A DNA stretch of 64,000 nucleotides from positions 48,690 through 112,689 of the forward strand of contig JAKCDU010000004.1 in NCBI GenBank assembly GCA_021838445.1, written 5' to 3'. The notes below the pieces were generated by a model. The model worked only from the letters and a program-made list of their open reading frames with translations, ran no database searches and was not told the origin of the DNA. Source of the DNA: Actinomycetes bacterium. Its GTDB lineage: Bacteria; Actinomycetota; Acidimicrobiia; Acidimicrobiales; Palsa-688. Positions within the stretch are counted from its first letter, which is position 1. The number at the start of each line of letters is the position of its first letter. This document shows, one piece after another, positions 24,179-33,019 of the stretch. The position numbers and the translations under genes were made by a program.

Positions 24179-25171
24179 TCAGCCGAAAGCTACCGACCGC
24201 GGGACGATTCCACCCTCGACGAAGTCAGGGGGAAGGTCGAGTGGACGACGGACCACCAACCACAGCCGTCCGAGATCACGTCGGCGGGCCGAATCGGGCC
24301 AGTCCTCGTAGCCGGTGCGAGCGTGGAAGACAGTGTAGTTGTTGAGGAACTGCAGGTCCCCGGGCCGGAACTGCATGTTGAGCGCCAGCTCCTCGGACCG
24401 GGTGAGCCGGTCCACCGCGTCGAGGGCCTCGATCTGCTCGGCTCGAAGCGCGGGCACGCCTTCACCCCGTTCGGCCGACTCGATGTAGGCCCGGCCATAG
24501 TGGGCGTAGAGGCGTCGACCCTGCCACGCCCACAGGGGGCAGGTGAAGAAACTCTCCGGTCCGTCACCGGAGCGCCGGTCGTGCCACCAAGGCTCGTGGA
24601 GGAGCGCAGCCAAGTCGGGACGGCTGTCGACCAACTCGTCGTGCACGGTGACCGCGCTCACTATGGTGCTCTCACCGCCTCGCCGGGCCGGCCGCAGGCA
24701 CATCAGGCCGACGAGGTCGGCAGAGTCGGAATGATACTCGAGGGCGGCACTGGTTTCATACCCGCGGACGTGCGGATCGCTGTAGTCACGACCTTCGTCG
24801 CGAACGTGCACTATCAGATCCCCGGCCGCGTTCTGGGGAATTGGTATTCCGAGGTGGGCTCCGATGCCCCACAGGGCGATGTCGCACTGGCGCTCGCTCA
24901 TGGACTGCACCGGGATCCCGCGCAGGAGGACGAACCCGCGTCCTTCGAGCAACTCGTCGAGCACCCCGTCGAGCCGGGGACCCAGACGCGGCAGGGGAAA
25001 ATCGGCGATTGTGATCTCCGCCGGAGCGACCCGGCGCGACTCGCAGGAGGTAACAGCTGCGAGCAGCTCGGCGATCTCATTGGATCCCAGCTCGAGCTTC
25101 CAGTCAGAGTTGGTGCCGATTACCGGTCCCTTCCACGCCGCTGGGCCACCACACTTCGGAACGTCGACCAC
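24179..25171 (-). CDS. TauD/TfdA-family Fe(II)/2-oxoglutarate dioxygenase
   Basis: A 330-residue non-heme iron oxygenase. The facial triad appears as HSD (LEYHSDSADLVG, near residue 148) and the distal histidine in NYTVFHART (near 290); the 2-oxoglutarate-binding arginine is probably in RRRDLGRLWLVVR. Members hydroxylate or cleave sulfonates, phenoxy compounds or other organics with 2-oxoglutarate and O2. The GTG start at 25171 is followed at once by a plausible N-terminus. It is followed by the aldo/keto reductase gene on the same strand after an 80-base gap that holds site A. Confidence 0.9.
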   Translation of the reverse strand: MVDVPKCGGPAAWKGPVIGTNSDWKLELGSNEIAELLAAVTSCESRRVAPAEITIADFPLPRLGPRLDGVLDELLEGRGFVLLRGIPVQSMSERQCDIALWGIGAHLGIPIPQNAAGDLIVHVRDEGRDYSDPHVRGYETSAALEYHSDSADLVGLMCLRPARRGGESTIVSAVTVHDELVDSRPDLAALLHEPWWHDRRSGDGPESFFTCPLWAWQGRRLYAHYGRAYIESAERGEGVPALRAEQIEALDAVDRLTRSEELALNMQFRPGDLQFLNNYTVFHARTGYEDWPDSARRRDLGRLWLVVRRPLDLPPDFVEGGIVPRSVAFG

Positions 25172-25324
25172 GCTTTGATCGTCTCACACGGGCTCGGGCA
25201 TGTCATCCCTCATGCGCTGGAAATATGCCGAGTCGGAGCGATTTCCGCACGGCCCGCAAAGCGTTGGGCGATCCGGCGGGCCAGGGGCCACCCAAGGTGG
25301 CGTCCATGTCCGTCGGTCTCGGCG

Positions 25325-25969
25325 TCACCCCCGAGTGGGGACCAGGTGGACTTCGGTCAGCGACATGACCCGAGCTGCCTCGGCAGGGAACGCGCAGCCG
25401 GCAGACACCCGGGACGGGCACACGGTTACCCTCATGCCGGCGGCCAGGGCGGCGAGGCAACCGGGCAGCGAGTCCTCGAGCACGAGGCAGTCGGCCGGCA
25501 TCGAACCCAGACGGTCGGCCGCTTCGAGGAAGATGTCCGGCGCCGGCTTGCCGTGCTCCACCTCGGCCCTCGTGACTATCTCGTCGAATCGCCCTGTCAG
25601 ACCGAGCCGGGCGAGGTGCTCGTCCAGCGCGGGTCGGCGCTGCCCGGTGGCGATGGCCGTCTGCCATCGCGCTGCGTGCGCCGCATCGAGTACTTCGGCG
25701 ACACCCGGCAGGAGAGGGAGATGCCGCAGCCGGTCGGGCAGCACGGCGTTGACCGCCTGCTCGAGCTCGAGGAAGGTGGGGGTGTGCGGGCCCAAAGAGA
25801 CGAGCCAACGGTCCCACTCCGCGGCCACGTCGGTGGAGCCGAACAGGTGACCGACGTCGCTCATCTCGACGACGATCCCCCGGTCGGCCAGAACATCGAG
25901 GATGCAGGCCGCGACCTCGCTCTCGGAGTCGATCATCAGACCGTCGAAGTCGAAGATCACAGCCGGCAC
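25325..25969 (-). CDS. HAD-superfamily hydrolase (beta-phosphoglucomutase-like)
   Basis: A 214-residue HAD phosphatase/phosphomutase. Motif I is FDFDGLMIDSES (nucleophile D8, acid D10), motif II is the threonine in ATGQRRP, and motif III/IV include KPAPDIFLEAA and VLEDSLPGCLAALAAG. A helical cap lies between motifs I and II (family subclass IA). The likely reaction is hydrolysis of a small sugar phosphate or similar; the substrate is unknown. It is separated from the TauD gene by 153 bases without any feature that I can recognise. Confidence 0.9.
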   Translation of the reverse strand: MPAVIFDFDGLMIDSESEVAACILDVLADRGIVVEMSDVGHLFGSTDVAAEWDRWLVSLGPHTPTFLELEQAVNAVLPDRLRHLPLLPGVAEVLDAAHAARWQTAIATGQRRPALDEHLARLGLTGRFDEIVTRAEVEHGKPAPDIFLEAADRLGSMPADCLVLEDSLPGCLAALAAGMRVTVCPSRVSAGCAFPAEAARVMSLTEVHLVPTRG

Positions 25970-26043
25970 TACGCCAATCTAACCCTCGGCACCGACTGGA
26001 GGTCGGGGCCCGGGCTGACGCAGCACCCCGGTAGCATCGACCG

Positions 26044-27444
26044 ATGAGAGCGGAGACCGCTGATCTTCTGGTAGTAGGCGGTGACGTGGTGACCATGAAC
26101 GCCCGGCGTGAGGTCGTGGTGGGCGGGGCCGTGGCCATCGCCGGCGAGCGCATATTGGCCCTCGGATCGGCCGGGGCGATGCGCCGCCGCTTCCCCGGGA
26201 CCCCCGAGCTCGACGCCCGGGGCTGCGTGATCACCCCTGGCATGATCAACGCCCACCAGCACTGCACCGGCGATCCGCTGGCTCGCAGCTGCATACCCGA
26301 CGACCTCCGGCCGGGCGCATCCATATTCGACTGGGCGGTGCCGCTGCACGGTGCCCACAGCGGCGACGACGACGAGATATCGGCGGTCCTCACGGCCACC
26401 GAGAGTCTCCGCAACGGCGTAACCACGCTGATCGAGGCCGGGACGGTCGCCCACCCGGTGCGGGCGGCGGCGGGTCTCGCCAGGGCCGGTGTCCGAGCCA
26501 GCATCGGGACCTGGGGGTGGGACATCGATGACGGGCCGTTCGCAGCTCCCGCCGATGTGGTCCTCGAACGCCAGGTGGAGGTGCTCGACCGCTTCCCGTC
26601 GGGGGGGAACATCACCGGCTGGGTGACTCTGGTGGGCCACAACCTGGCCTCCGACGAACTGATGCAGGGCGCGGCTGACCTGGCCCGGCGCCGTTCGGTC
26701 GGCATGACCATGCACATCTCGCCGACCCGCTCCGATCCCGAGGCCTACCGTACCCGCACCGGCCGGGACCCACTGGTCCACCTCGAGCATCTGGGGGTGC
26801 TCGGCCCGCACCTTCTGCTGGCCCACGCCGTGTGGCTCACCGACCGCGAGATCGAGATAATACTCGGGACCCGCACCGCGGTCGCCTACTGCCCTTGGGC
26901 CTATCTACGGCTCGGTCAGGGCGTCTCGGGTCGGGGGCGTCACGCCGAGATGTTCGGGAGAGGTGGGCGCATCGCCCTCGGCTGTGACGCCGCCAATGCC
27001 GGGGACCAGCTCGACATCCTGCGGTCGGCGGCCCTCGCTGCCGGGCTGGCCAAGGACACCAGGGAGGACCCGACGTGGTTCGGCGCCCACGAGGCCTTCG
27101 AGATGGCCACCATCAGGGGGGCGGCGGCCGTCGGCATGGCCGACCGGATCGGATCCATCGAACCCGGCAAGCTGGCCGACCTGGTGGTGCACGACGCCAC
27201 CGCGCCGGCGTGGGTGCCCCGAGGCGACCCGGCCCTTCAGCTGGTCTGGTCGGCGGACGGCCGCACCGTCCGGGACGTGCTGGTTGGTGGCCGTATGGTC
27301 GTGAGCAACGGCCGCTGTCTGACCGTGGACACCGAGGAAGTGCGCCACGAGGCCGCGGCGGCGGCGGCGGCGCTGCTCGCCCGGGCCGGAATCACCGTGC
27401 CCCACCGCTGGCCCCACGTCGACGCCGACGAGCTCGACCGGTGA
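26044..27444 (+). CDS. Amidohydrolase, AtzA/TrzA/cytosine-deaminase-like
   Basis: A 466-residue metal-dependent hydrolase of the subtype III amidohydrolase superfamily. Metal-site motifs are HxH in INAHQHCTG (residues about 70-73), a histidine in MHISPTR, HAVWLTD, and the catalytic aspartate in LGCDAANAGD. The C-terminal strand IGSIEPGKLADLVVHD is the usual composite-sandwich domain. These enzymes deaminate or dechlorinate N-heterocyclic rings such as cytosine, guanine and s-triazines. A second, related protein is encoded at 31622. The SnoaL-like gene starts inside its stop (GTGA at 27441-27444). Confidence 0.92.
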   Translation: MRAETADLLVVGGDVVTMNARREVVVGGAVAIAGERILALGSAGAMRRRFPGTPELDARGCVITPGMINAHQHCTGDPLARSCIPDDLRPGASIFDWAVPLHGAHSGDDDEISAVLTATESLRNGVTTLIEAGTVAHPVRAAAGLARAGVRASIGTWGWDIDDGPFAAPADVVLERQVEVLDRFPSGGNITGWVTLVGHNLASDELMQGAADLARRRSVGMTMHISPTRSDPEAYRTRTGRDPLVHLEHLGVLGPHLLLAHAVWLTDREIEIILGTRTAVAYCPWAYLRLGQGVSGRGRHAEMFGRGGRIALGCDAANAGDQLDILRSAALAAGLAKDTREDPTWFGAHEAFEMATIRGAAAVGMADRIGSIEPGKLADLVVHDATAPAWVPRGDPALQLVWSADGRTVRDVLVGGRMVVSNGRCLTVDTEEVRHEAAAAAAALLARAGITVPHRWPHVDADELDR

Positions 27445-27830
27445 GCACCAAAGCCTCGGTCGATCGCTACCTCGCCGCTCTCAACGGAGGCGACGCCGAC
27501 ACCATCGCGGCGTGCGTCACCGAGGACTTCGTCAATGAGCACACGTCGGTGCTCGGCCACAGCCGCTTCGGGCGGGCCGCCTACCGGGCCGCCCTCCCCG
27601 CCTTCCTCGGGGCCTTCGTCGGCCTCTGCTACGACATCGAGGACGTGATCGTCGAGGACGACCGGGCGGCTGTGGCCTACCGGATGAGCTTCGGGTGGGT
27701 CGCCGCCGACGGCACGACCAGGCCGGTCTCGGTGCGGGGCGTGTTCCGCTTCCAGGTCCGCAATGGTCTCATCGCTCATCGGGTCGACTACTGGGACAGC
27801 GGCGACTTCAACCGGCAGACAGCCACCTAG
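27441..27830 (+). CDS. SnoaL/NTF2-like small protein
   Basis: A 129-residue single-domain protein of the SnoaL-like/nuclear-transport-factor-2 fold. It starts VSTKASVDRYLAALNGGDAD and has the SnoaL-typical GVFRFQVRNGLIAHRVDYWD strand at the end. Such proteins act as polyketide cyclases, epoxide hydrolases, dehydratases or accessory proteins. The GTG overlaps the amidohydrolase stop by four bases, so it is translationally coupled and presumably handles a product of that enzyme. Its stop overlaps the convergent acetamidase stop by four bases. Confidence 0.8.
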   Translation: MSTKASVDRYLAALNGGDADTIAACVTEDFVNEHTSVLGHSRFGRAAYRAALPAFLGAFVGLCYDIEDVIVEDDRAAVAYRMSFGWVAADGTTRPVSVRGVFRFQVRNGLIAHRVDYWDSGDFNRQTAT

Positions 27831-28939
27831 AACGCACCGAAGTCAGCTTTGCGGATGCAGCAGTGGACACCCTTGACGGCGTCGACCACTTGGGATATCT
27901 CGAAGTCGGCGGCGGCGCTCAGATAGGCGAGAGCCTCGGACCGGGCCATGCCCTGGGTCTCCTCCAAGAAACGGATGGCCGCCCGCGTCGCCTTCCGCAT
28001 GGCCTCGTTGAGGTCCACGTCGAGGCCGATCGGGACCCAGTGGGTGTCGGTTTCGACCATGGGTCGGTCGATCGCCCCCACGAGACTTCGGGCCTCGGGT
28101 CCTTTCAGGACCGACAGGCGCAGGGTCGAGGACAGAGGCGCCTCCAAGGCGGTGAGAGCCACCTCACCGTCGCCCTGCGCGTAGTGCGGGTCTCCCACGA
28201 AGAAGCCGGCCCCGTCCACCTGCACCGGCAGGTAGAGAGTCGACCCGGTGTTCAGCAGGTTGACGTCGATGTTGCCCCCGTGGGGGCCGGGGGGCACCGA
28301 CGGCACCGCCTGTGAGGTGTCGGGGGCTACGCCCATGACACCGAGGAAAGGAGCCAGGGGGAAGCGGGCCGACCGACCGTTCCGACCGAATGGGAGCACG
28401 CCGATCAGCCGCCCTCCGATCTCGTCGACCGTGGTGAAATGACTGACTGACCCGTACAGGTCGGGACGGGCGTGGGACGCCCCCGGCACCCGGATGCCGG
28501 CCTCGGGGAACTCACCCGCCAGGCAACCCAGGCCGTGGCGATTGGTGATGACCCCGTAGGGCACCCGGATGTCCAACTCGAGCACGTCCACTCTGAGGAT
28601 GTCACCCGGCTCGGCGCCGGCCACCCGGATCGGCCCTGTCACCACATGGGGGCCGTCGTCGAAGTCATGGGGTATGTCCGATGCGGCCACGTCACGGGCG
28701 TCGGCCAGGACGTCCTCGGGCGCCACACCGAAGCGTCCGAACCACGACACCGGATCCCGGCCCTGATCCTCGAGGATGCCCTCGTGGGAAACCGTATCGA
28801 TGGTTACGACCCCGCCGTCGTTCAGGTCGGCCACCGGCTTGGTGTCCCGGTTGGGCAGCCAGCCCCAGAGCACGGTGTCCGGGTTGGATGCCAGATGGAT
28901 CCCACCGCGGGGATGGTCGGTCACGGCGATAGTCGACAC
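27827..28939 (-). CDS. Acetamidase/formamidase family protein
   Basis: A 370-residue enzyme of the FmdA/AmdA family, which hydrolyses short amides (formamide, acetamide) to ammonia and the acid. Visible marks are the HEGILEDQG segment, HDFDDGPHVVTGPIRVAGAEPGD, and GVITNRHGLGCLAGEFPE near the middle, and a late DPHYAQGDGEV. It starts with GTG at 28939, preceded by CAGGAGAAC. This enzyme could release ammonia from amide intermediates made by the neighbouring hydrolases. It converges on the SnoaL-like gene and is upstream of 183 bases of noncoding sequence (28940-29122). Confidence 0.9.
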   Translation of the reverse strand: MSTIAVTDHPRGGIHLASNPDTVLWGWLPNRDTKPVADLNDGGVVTIDTVSHEGILEDQGRDPVSWFGRFGVAPEDVLADARDVAASDIPHDFDDGPHVVTGPIRVAGAEPGDILRVDVLELDIRVPYGVITNRHGLGCLAGEFPEAGIRVPGASHARPDLYGSVSHFTTVDEIGGRLIGVLPFGRNGRSARFPLAPFLGVMGVAPDTSQAVPSVPPGPHGGNIDVNLLNTGSTLYLPVQVDGAGFFVGDPHYAQGDGEVALTALEAPLSSTLRLSVLKGPEARSLVGAIDRPMVETDTHWVPIGLDVDLNEAMRKATRAAIRFLEETQGMARSEALAYLSAAADFEISQVVDAVKGVHCCIRKADFGAF

Positions 28940-29071
28940 TGGTGAGTTCTCCTGGGTTCATCCGGCGCAGCACTCCGGTTCTCCTGCCGAGACGACTATC
29001 GCATCAGAATTCGCCGCCAGAAAGCCCGCGGCGGCAAGGTTCACAAACTGGCAACACTGCCCCCCGTACGC

Positions 29072-29103
29072 GTCAGAACCGGCCCACTCGGGCCGATTCT
29101 GAC
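29072..29103 (-). terminator. Long hairpin downstream of the VOC pair
   Basis: GTCAGAACCGGCCC (29072-29085) and GGGCCGATTCTGAC (29090-29103) form a 14-bp stem with one G-T or mismatch position and a 4-base loop. It begins 20 bases after the stop of the VOC gene (29123), so it is a probable terminator of the minus-strand transcript. No T-tract follows. Confidence 0.65.
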
Positions 29104-29122
29104 ACAACCACAGCCTGATGAA

Positions 29123-29584
29123 TCAAACGGGGTTGGTGGCGCCCCAGACCTCCTGGACCTTGGCGTAGACCCCCTGATTGTGCGAGATTTCGATCACGTT
29201 CCCGTCCGGGTCGGTGATGGCGCAGATGTACCCGATGGGGTCGGGCATGTCGCGTGGCTCCCATGTCAGGCAGCCCGCCGCTCTGGCTCGCTCGGCGATG
29301 GCCTCCACGTCCGAACGCTCGGGCACTTCGATACCGATATGGGCGAAGGGCGCCATGATGGGCGCCGGCTTGCCCTTGTCCTTCCAGAACATCACCAGCA
29401 CCAGCACGAACGGGTCGTCGACCTGGCCCTCGTGGCTCAACCAGGCGGACTGCCCGTCGGCGTCCTCGCGGCGGTCCAGCACCACGAGCGGGGTGAACTC
29501 GAGGTACCAGGCCAACGAAGCGTCGAGATCGCTCGAGGGCAGAGCGATGTGGGTCCAGCGGGGACGAGAGGGACCTGATCCCAT
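29123..29584 (-). CDS. VOC (glyoxalase/dioxygenase) superfamily protein
   Basis: A 153-residue VOC protein with two beta-alpha-beta-beta-beta units. The first begins WTHIALPSSDLDASLAWYLEF and the second FAHIGIEVPERSDVEAIAERA; it ends ITDPDGNVIEIS, the position of the family glutamate metal ligand. It is related to the VOC proteins at 33016 and 47640. The ATG at 29584 overlaps the upstream VOC stop (TGATG), so the two are co-translated. In-frame residues further upstream belong to the neighbouring gene's shadow. Reaction unknown; extradiol dioxygenase, isomerase or glyoxalase activity is possible. Confidence 0.85.
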   Translation of the reverse strand: MGSGPSRPRWTHIALPSSDLDASLAWYLEFTPLVVLDRREDADGQSAWLSHEGQVDDPFVLVLVMFWKDKGKPAPIMAPFAHIGIEVPERSDVEAIAERARAAGCLTWEPRDMPDPIGYICAITDPDGNVIEISHNQGVYAKVQEVWGATNPV

Positions 29585-30105
29585 CAAAGCCCCACTTCCG
29601 GGTAGCCCTTGGTTCGGTGCCAGGCGATCTGCTCCTCGGTGGGTTGGGGATCGTCGCCGCCCTTGGTCCAGAGGATCACGACGCTGCCCCAGGGATCGCG
29701 AAATGCTCCGTGGTAGCCGTTGAATTCCTTCCAGTAGAGGTTGCGCCAAAGGACAGTGGCCCCGTTGCGCTCGGCCCTCTCGAGGATGGCCTCCTCGCTG
29801 TCGTCATCGCTCACCAGGATGTAGATCCGCGGGGCCGGGCCGGTCGCGACCCCCGCGCCCTGCGCCGGCGGGTCGTTGGGATCAGGCGGCGCCAGTTCGG
29901 TGGAGAAGATCCCCATGTGGAGGTTCCCCACCTCGGAGTCCTTGCCGTCGGGGTTGGGGAAGTATCCGCCGGGGACTATCCGGTAGAACACGTCAGTGGG
30001 CCGTCCCTCGACGGTCCAGCCGAACACGTCGGCGTAGAAGCGGGCCGCAGCGGCCGGGTCGGAACTGGGGAAATCGACAAAGATCAGCGTGTTCGGCTGC
30101 GTCAT
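29584..30105 (-). CDS. VOC superfamily protein
   Basis: A 173-residue VOC protein, MTQPNTLIFVDFPSSDPAAA at the start and WRNLYWKEFNGYHGAFRDPWG towards the end. It has the double glyoxalase-like repeat but its C-terminal motif differs from that of the partner downstream, and the last 20 residues are unusual. Function cannot be set. The ATG at 30105 is followed by the second VOC gene in overlap. Site B (TGGTCAGACCA core) lies 10-33 bases upstream, between the Rieske stop and this start, so it probably has its own regulated promoter. Confidence 0.82.
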   Translation of the reverse strand: MTQPNTLIFVDFPSSDPAAAARFYADVFGWTVEGRPTDVFYRIVPGGYFPNPDGKDSEVGNLHMGIFSTELAPPDPNDPPAQGAGVATGPAPRIYILVSDDDSEEAILERAERNGATVLWRNLYWKEFNGYHGAFRDPWGSVVILWTKGGDDPQPTEEQIAWHRTKGYPEVGL

Positions 30106-30114
30106 AATGAGGAT

Positions 30115-30138
30115 CCTATCATCTGATGGTCAGACCAA
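30115..30138. promoter_or_regulatory. GntR/FadR-type site B with palindrome TGGTCAGACCA
   Basis: TGGTC-A-GACCA (30127-30137) is a perfect palindrome. On the minus strand the wider element reads TTGGTCTGACCATCAGATGA and matches site A at 20 of 24 positions. It fills the 35-base gap between the Rieske gene stop (30141) and the VOC start (30105). Confidence 0.7.
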
Positions 30139-30140
30139 AT

Positions 30141-31127
30141 CTAGCCTTGGAGTAGAGCTCGGAGCTGACGCCGCCATTCGACCGACGCCTTGTCCGCCTG
30201 CACCGATACGAGAGCGGTGTGGTCCAGGGGCAGGGTGCCGCGGACCCGCTCCAGCATCAGCTTGTCCTCGGCGCCGATGAGTCGATCGAGGCGGGTGACC
30301 TCGTCGGCGGGTACCGAGAAATCGTCATTGCGCCAGACCACGAAAGTGAAATAGGACGTGGCGTCGTCGATCGGAGTGGACAGCAGGAGCAGGATGTGCT
30401 CCAGCCCGCTCTCGTAGCGGATGGTGCTGCGCACCGCGAAGGGGAGGTTGAATCCCGATGACATCAATCTCTGAACCGTGGCGGTGGCCTGACCGGACGC
30501 CGACGCGGCGACGGTTGGATTGGCCGCGGTGACCGAGTACTCGTAGCCGTACCACTCACCGAGGTCCCGCAGTTCCACGTGGGGCACTTCGGGCGTCGCG
30601 GCCGATCCGAAGCTGCCGACGTGGACGTAGGGGAAGTGGGTGATGTCGAGGAAGTTGTCCACCATGCGGGTGGCGGCTGTCTGCCAGGGCTCGACCAAGG
30701 CGTTGATGCGACGAAAGGCCGGGTCCTGCTCCTGGGGGATCTCCGGTATCCCCGCCACCGGCTCGTCCAGGCACAGCCACACCAGGCCATATCTCTCGGT
30801 GGCGGGAACGGGGCGCAGGTGGGCCTTGGGTGGGACCGGTACCCCGGCTGCCGAGGAGGGAACCTCGGCACAGCGTCCCGAGCCGAGGAACTTCCATCCG
30901 TGATACGGGCACTCGATGCAGTCCCCTTTGACCCGACCGGCCGAGAGGGGGGCCTCCCGGTGGGAGCAGCGGTCGGGCAGGGCGGCGACGGTGCCGTCAC
31001 CTCCCCTCCACACCACCAGGTCCTCCCCGAGCAGCCGGACCGCCAACGGCTCGCCTAGAACGTCGGTGGACCGACACACGGCATGCCAGTACCGGCGCAG
31101 AACCGGGTTGGTGGCGAATGTCGTCAT
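30141..31127 (-). CDS. Rieske non-heme iron oxygenase, VanA-type alpha subunit
   Basis: A 328-residue oxygenase. The [2Fe-2S] Rieske site is CSHREAPLSAG with CPYHGW (residues about 50-72), CXH...CXXH. The mononuclear iron site is D-x3-H-x4-H in NFLDITHFPYVHV near residue 170. These proteins form trimeric alpha-only oxygenases that act as O- or N-demethylases or aryl hydroxylases. No beta subunit or reductase is in the window, so electrons must come from another protein. GGAGGAGAG sits before the ATG at 31127; the longer frame upstream is a shadow. The ferritin-like gene precedes it by 16 bases. Confidence 0.93.
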   Translation of the reverse strand: MTTFATNPVLRRYWHAVCRSTDVLGEPLAVRLLGEDLVVWRGGDGTVAALPDRCSHREAPLSAGRVKGDCIECPYHGWKFLGSGRCAEVPSSAAGVPVPPKAHLRPVPATERYGLVWLCLDEPVAGIPEIPQEQDPAFRRINALVEPWQTAATRMVDNFLDITHFPYVHVGSFGSAATPEVPHVELRDLGEWYGYEYSVTAANPTVAASASGQATATVQRLMSSGFNLPFAVRSTIRYESGLEHILLLLSTPIDDATSYFTFVVWRNDDFSVPADEVTRLDRLIGAEDKLMLERVRGTLPLDHTALVSVQADKASVEWRRQLRALLQG

Positions 31128-31143
31128 GTGAACTCTCCTCCCC

Positions 31144-31608
31144 TCATTCGGTGGTGACATCGGGGAGTTGCTCTTGCAGGAACTCCAGGATGCGGATGTG
31201 CTTGGCGGTGTCCATCTCCATGAGCTCCACCAGCAGCGGCCACAGGGTCTGGTGGCGCAGCGGGCGCAGCTCGCGGCGCAGGGCGGCCAGCTTCTTCGAT
31301 TCCTCGCGTTCGGCGGCGAGGAACCGCTCGGTCGGGTCACGCAGCCGGGCGCCCTGCTCGGCGTCGAGTCGGGGGGCCTTCAGGGAGTCCGCGCCACCGT
31401 CGGACACCGAAGCGTCGGCCAGCGACTTGAACATCTCGTGGTGGCGGTGCTCGTCGGAGAGGATCAGCTCGAGCAGCAACTGCACCGACCGGTCCCTGAT
31501 GTCGGTAGCCAGTGCTTCGTAGGCGTCGAGGAAGGCCGTCTCTTCTCGTACATGCTGACGGAACTCGTGTACGACGGTGGCCCACCACTCGTCACTCAGC
31601 TGTTTCAT
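31144..31608 (-). CDS. Ferritin-like diiron protein
   Basis: A 154-residue, mostly alpha-helical protein. Carboxylate and histidine residues recur with spacing typical of ferritin-like four-helix bundles: EETAFLDAYEAL, LILSDEHRHHEMF (EXXH), EREESKKL and MEMDTAKHIRIL (E...H). It could store or deliver iron, or act as an oxygenase/hydroxylase; no specific family was recognised. ATG at 31608 opens the first helix; the preceding in-frame residues overlap the amidohydrolase gene. It lies 13 bases after that gene and 16 before the Rieske oxygenase, so a supporting role for the iron enzyme is an inference. Confidence 0.7.
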   Translation of the reverse strand: MKQLSDEWWATVVHEFRQHVREETAFLDAYEALATDIRDRSVQLLLELILSDEHRHHEMFKSLADASVSDGGADSLKAPRLDAEQGARLRDPTERFLAAEREESKKLAALRRELRPLRHQTLWPLLVELMEMDTAKHIRILEFLQEQLPDVTTE

Positions 31609-31621
31609 CTCAACCCACCTC

Positions 31622-33019
31622 TCAGATCGTCGGCCACTTGGCCCGGTCCGGCAGGCCCGAGCGGGCGACGATCGCTTCACCGGCCGCCTGGGCCCGGCGG
31701 TACAGGTCGTGCTCGTCCACCGTCGTGAGCCGGTAGTCGTCCACCACCCGGCGACCGTCCACGAAGACGGTGTGGACGCCCCGGCCGTCGGCTGACCACA
31801 CGAGCTGATTGGCCACGTTGAGCAGGGGCGTCCACTCAGGGCGATCCCGGTCGTGGAGCACGAGATCAGCCTTCTTGCCCACCTCGATGGACCCGAGCTC
31901 GTGCTCGGAGAGGATGGCCCGCGCCCCGCCGAGGGTGGCCATCTCGTAGGCCTGCTCCGCGGGGAACTGGGTCGGATCGCGCCGGGCGTCCTTGAAGAGT
32001 CCCGCCACGAGGTAGGTGGCTCGCATCATGTCGCTGTAGTTGGACGCGTTGTTACCGTCGATGCCGATGCTCACATTGACCCCTGCGGCCACCATCTCGG
32101 GCATCTTCCCGATCTGGGTGACTCCGTAGGCGACCTTGAGGGCGGTGGTCGGGCAGTGGGCGACCGAGCAGCCGTGGTGAGCCAGGAGCGACACCTCGTG
32201 GTCGTCGACGTGCACGCAGTGCACGAGCACCGTGTCGGGCCCGAGGACGCCCAGCTCGGACAGGTGCTCGATGGGTCGTCGGCCGAACTGGGCCAGAAAG
32301 CCCTCGGGGTCCGCGGCCGCCGGTGACATATGGAAGTTCAGCCCGGTCCGGTAGCGGTCGGCGGCGTCGCGAGCCGCCCGCCACAGGGCGTCGGAGCAGG
32401 TCGTGTGGCCGACCACCATGGACCACGCCTGGATCCGCCCGCCGGCCACGCTGCGGTGGTCGTGGAGGGTCTGCTCGAGGTTGGCGATGGCCTCGTCAGT
32501 GGTCTGGCGGTAGACGTCGGGCTCGGGGGGCAGATCCCACACCCAACGTCCGATCCGGCCCCTGATCCCGATCTCGACGAGGCCGTCGACGACGGCGTCG
32601 ACGAAGCGGATCGTCCCGGCCTCCAGAAACGAGGTGGTGCCGCTGCGCAGCATCTCGGCCGCGGCCAACTGGGCCGACAGCCGCTCCTCCTCCTCGGTGT
32701 GGACCGCGTACAGCGGGCAGAGCCACTCGAAGACGTTCTCCTCGAAGGGAGTGTCGTCGGGCACGTAGCCCCGGGTCAGCGGCTCACCGGTGATGTGGAT
32801 GTGGGTGTTGACCAGCCCCGGGGTGACCACGAATCGACGGCCGTCGAGCACCTCACGGGCGTCGAAACGGCCGGCCAGCGAATCGGACGGGCCCACGGCG
32901 ACGATCTGCGAACCCCGGACGGCCACACTGCCCTCGCGCAGCACCCGCCGCTCGGCGTCCATGGTCACAACCATGGCGTGCTCGATCAGCACGTCCACGG
33001 CTTCGGGCGCGACACTCAT
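31622..33019 (-). CDS. Amidohydrolase, AtzA/TrzA-like (second copy)
   Basis: A 465-residue amidohydrolase related to the one at 26044. Metal-site motifs are HxH in LVNTHIHITG (residues about 62-65), LNFHMSPAAAD, LVHCVHVDDHEVSL and the catalytic aspartate in VSIGIDGNNASN. The C-terminal domain has LGSIEVGKKADLVLHDRD. It belongs with deaminases or chlorohydrolases of N-heterocycles. The ATG at 33019 overlaps the preceding VOC stop by four bases, so it is part of a long operon (VOC, amidohydrolase, ferritin-like, Rieske). The two paralogs share architecture but differ throughout, so they are not a recent duplication. Confidence 0.92.
   Translation of the reverse strand: MSVAPEAVDVLIEHAMVVTMDAERRVLREGSVAVRGSQIVAVGPSDSLAGRFDAREVLDGRRFVVTPGLVNTHIHITGEPLTRGYVPDDTPFEENVFEWLCPLYAVHTEEEERLSAQLAAAEMLRSGTTSFLEAGTIRFVDAVVDGLVEIGIRGRIGRWVWDLPPEPDVYRQTTDEAIANLEQTLHDHRSVAGGRIQAWSMVVGHTTCSDALWRAARDAADRYRTGLNFHMSPAAADPEGFLAQFGRRPIEHLSELGVLGPDTVLVHCVHVDDHEVSLLAHHGCSVAHCPTTALKVAYGVTQIGKMPEMVAAGVNVSIGIDGNNASNYSDMMRATYLVAGLFKDARRDPTQFPAEQAYEMATLGGARAILSEHELGSIEVGKKADLVLHDRDRPEWTPLLNVANQLVWSADGRGVHTVFVDGRRVVDDYRLTTVDEHDLYRRAQAAGEAIVARSGLPDRAKWPTI

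Noticed and set aside
25172..25324. Short open frames between the TauD and HAD genes
   Set aside because: They are low-complexity, overlap each other in opposite frames, and show no family resemblance or ribosome-binding site.
24167..26047. Long plus-strand open frame of 626 codons
   Set aside because: It is antisense to the TauD dioxygenase and HAD hydrolase genes, both with complete active-site motifs.
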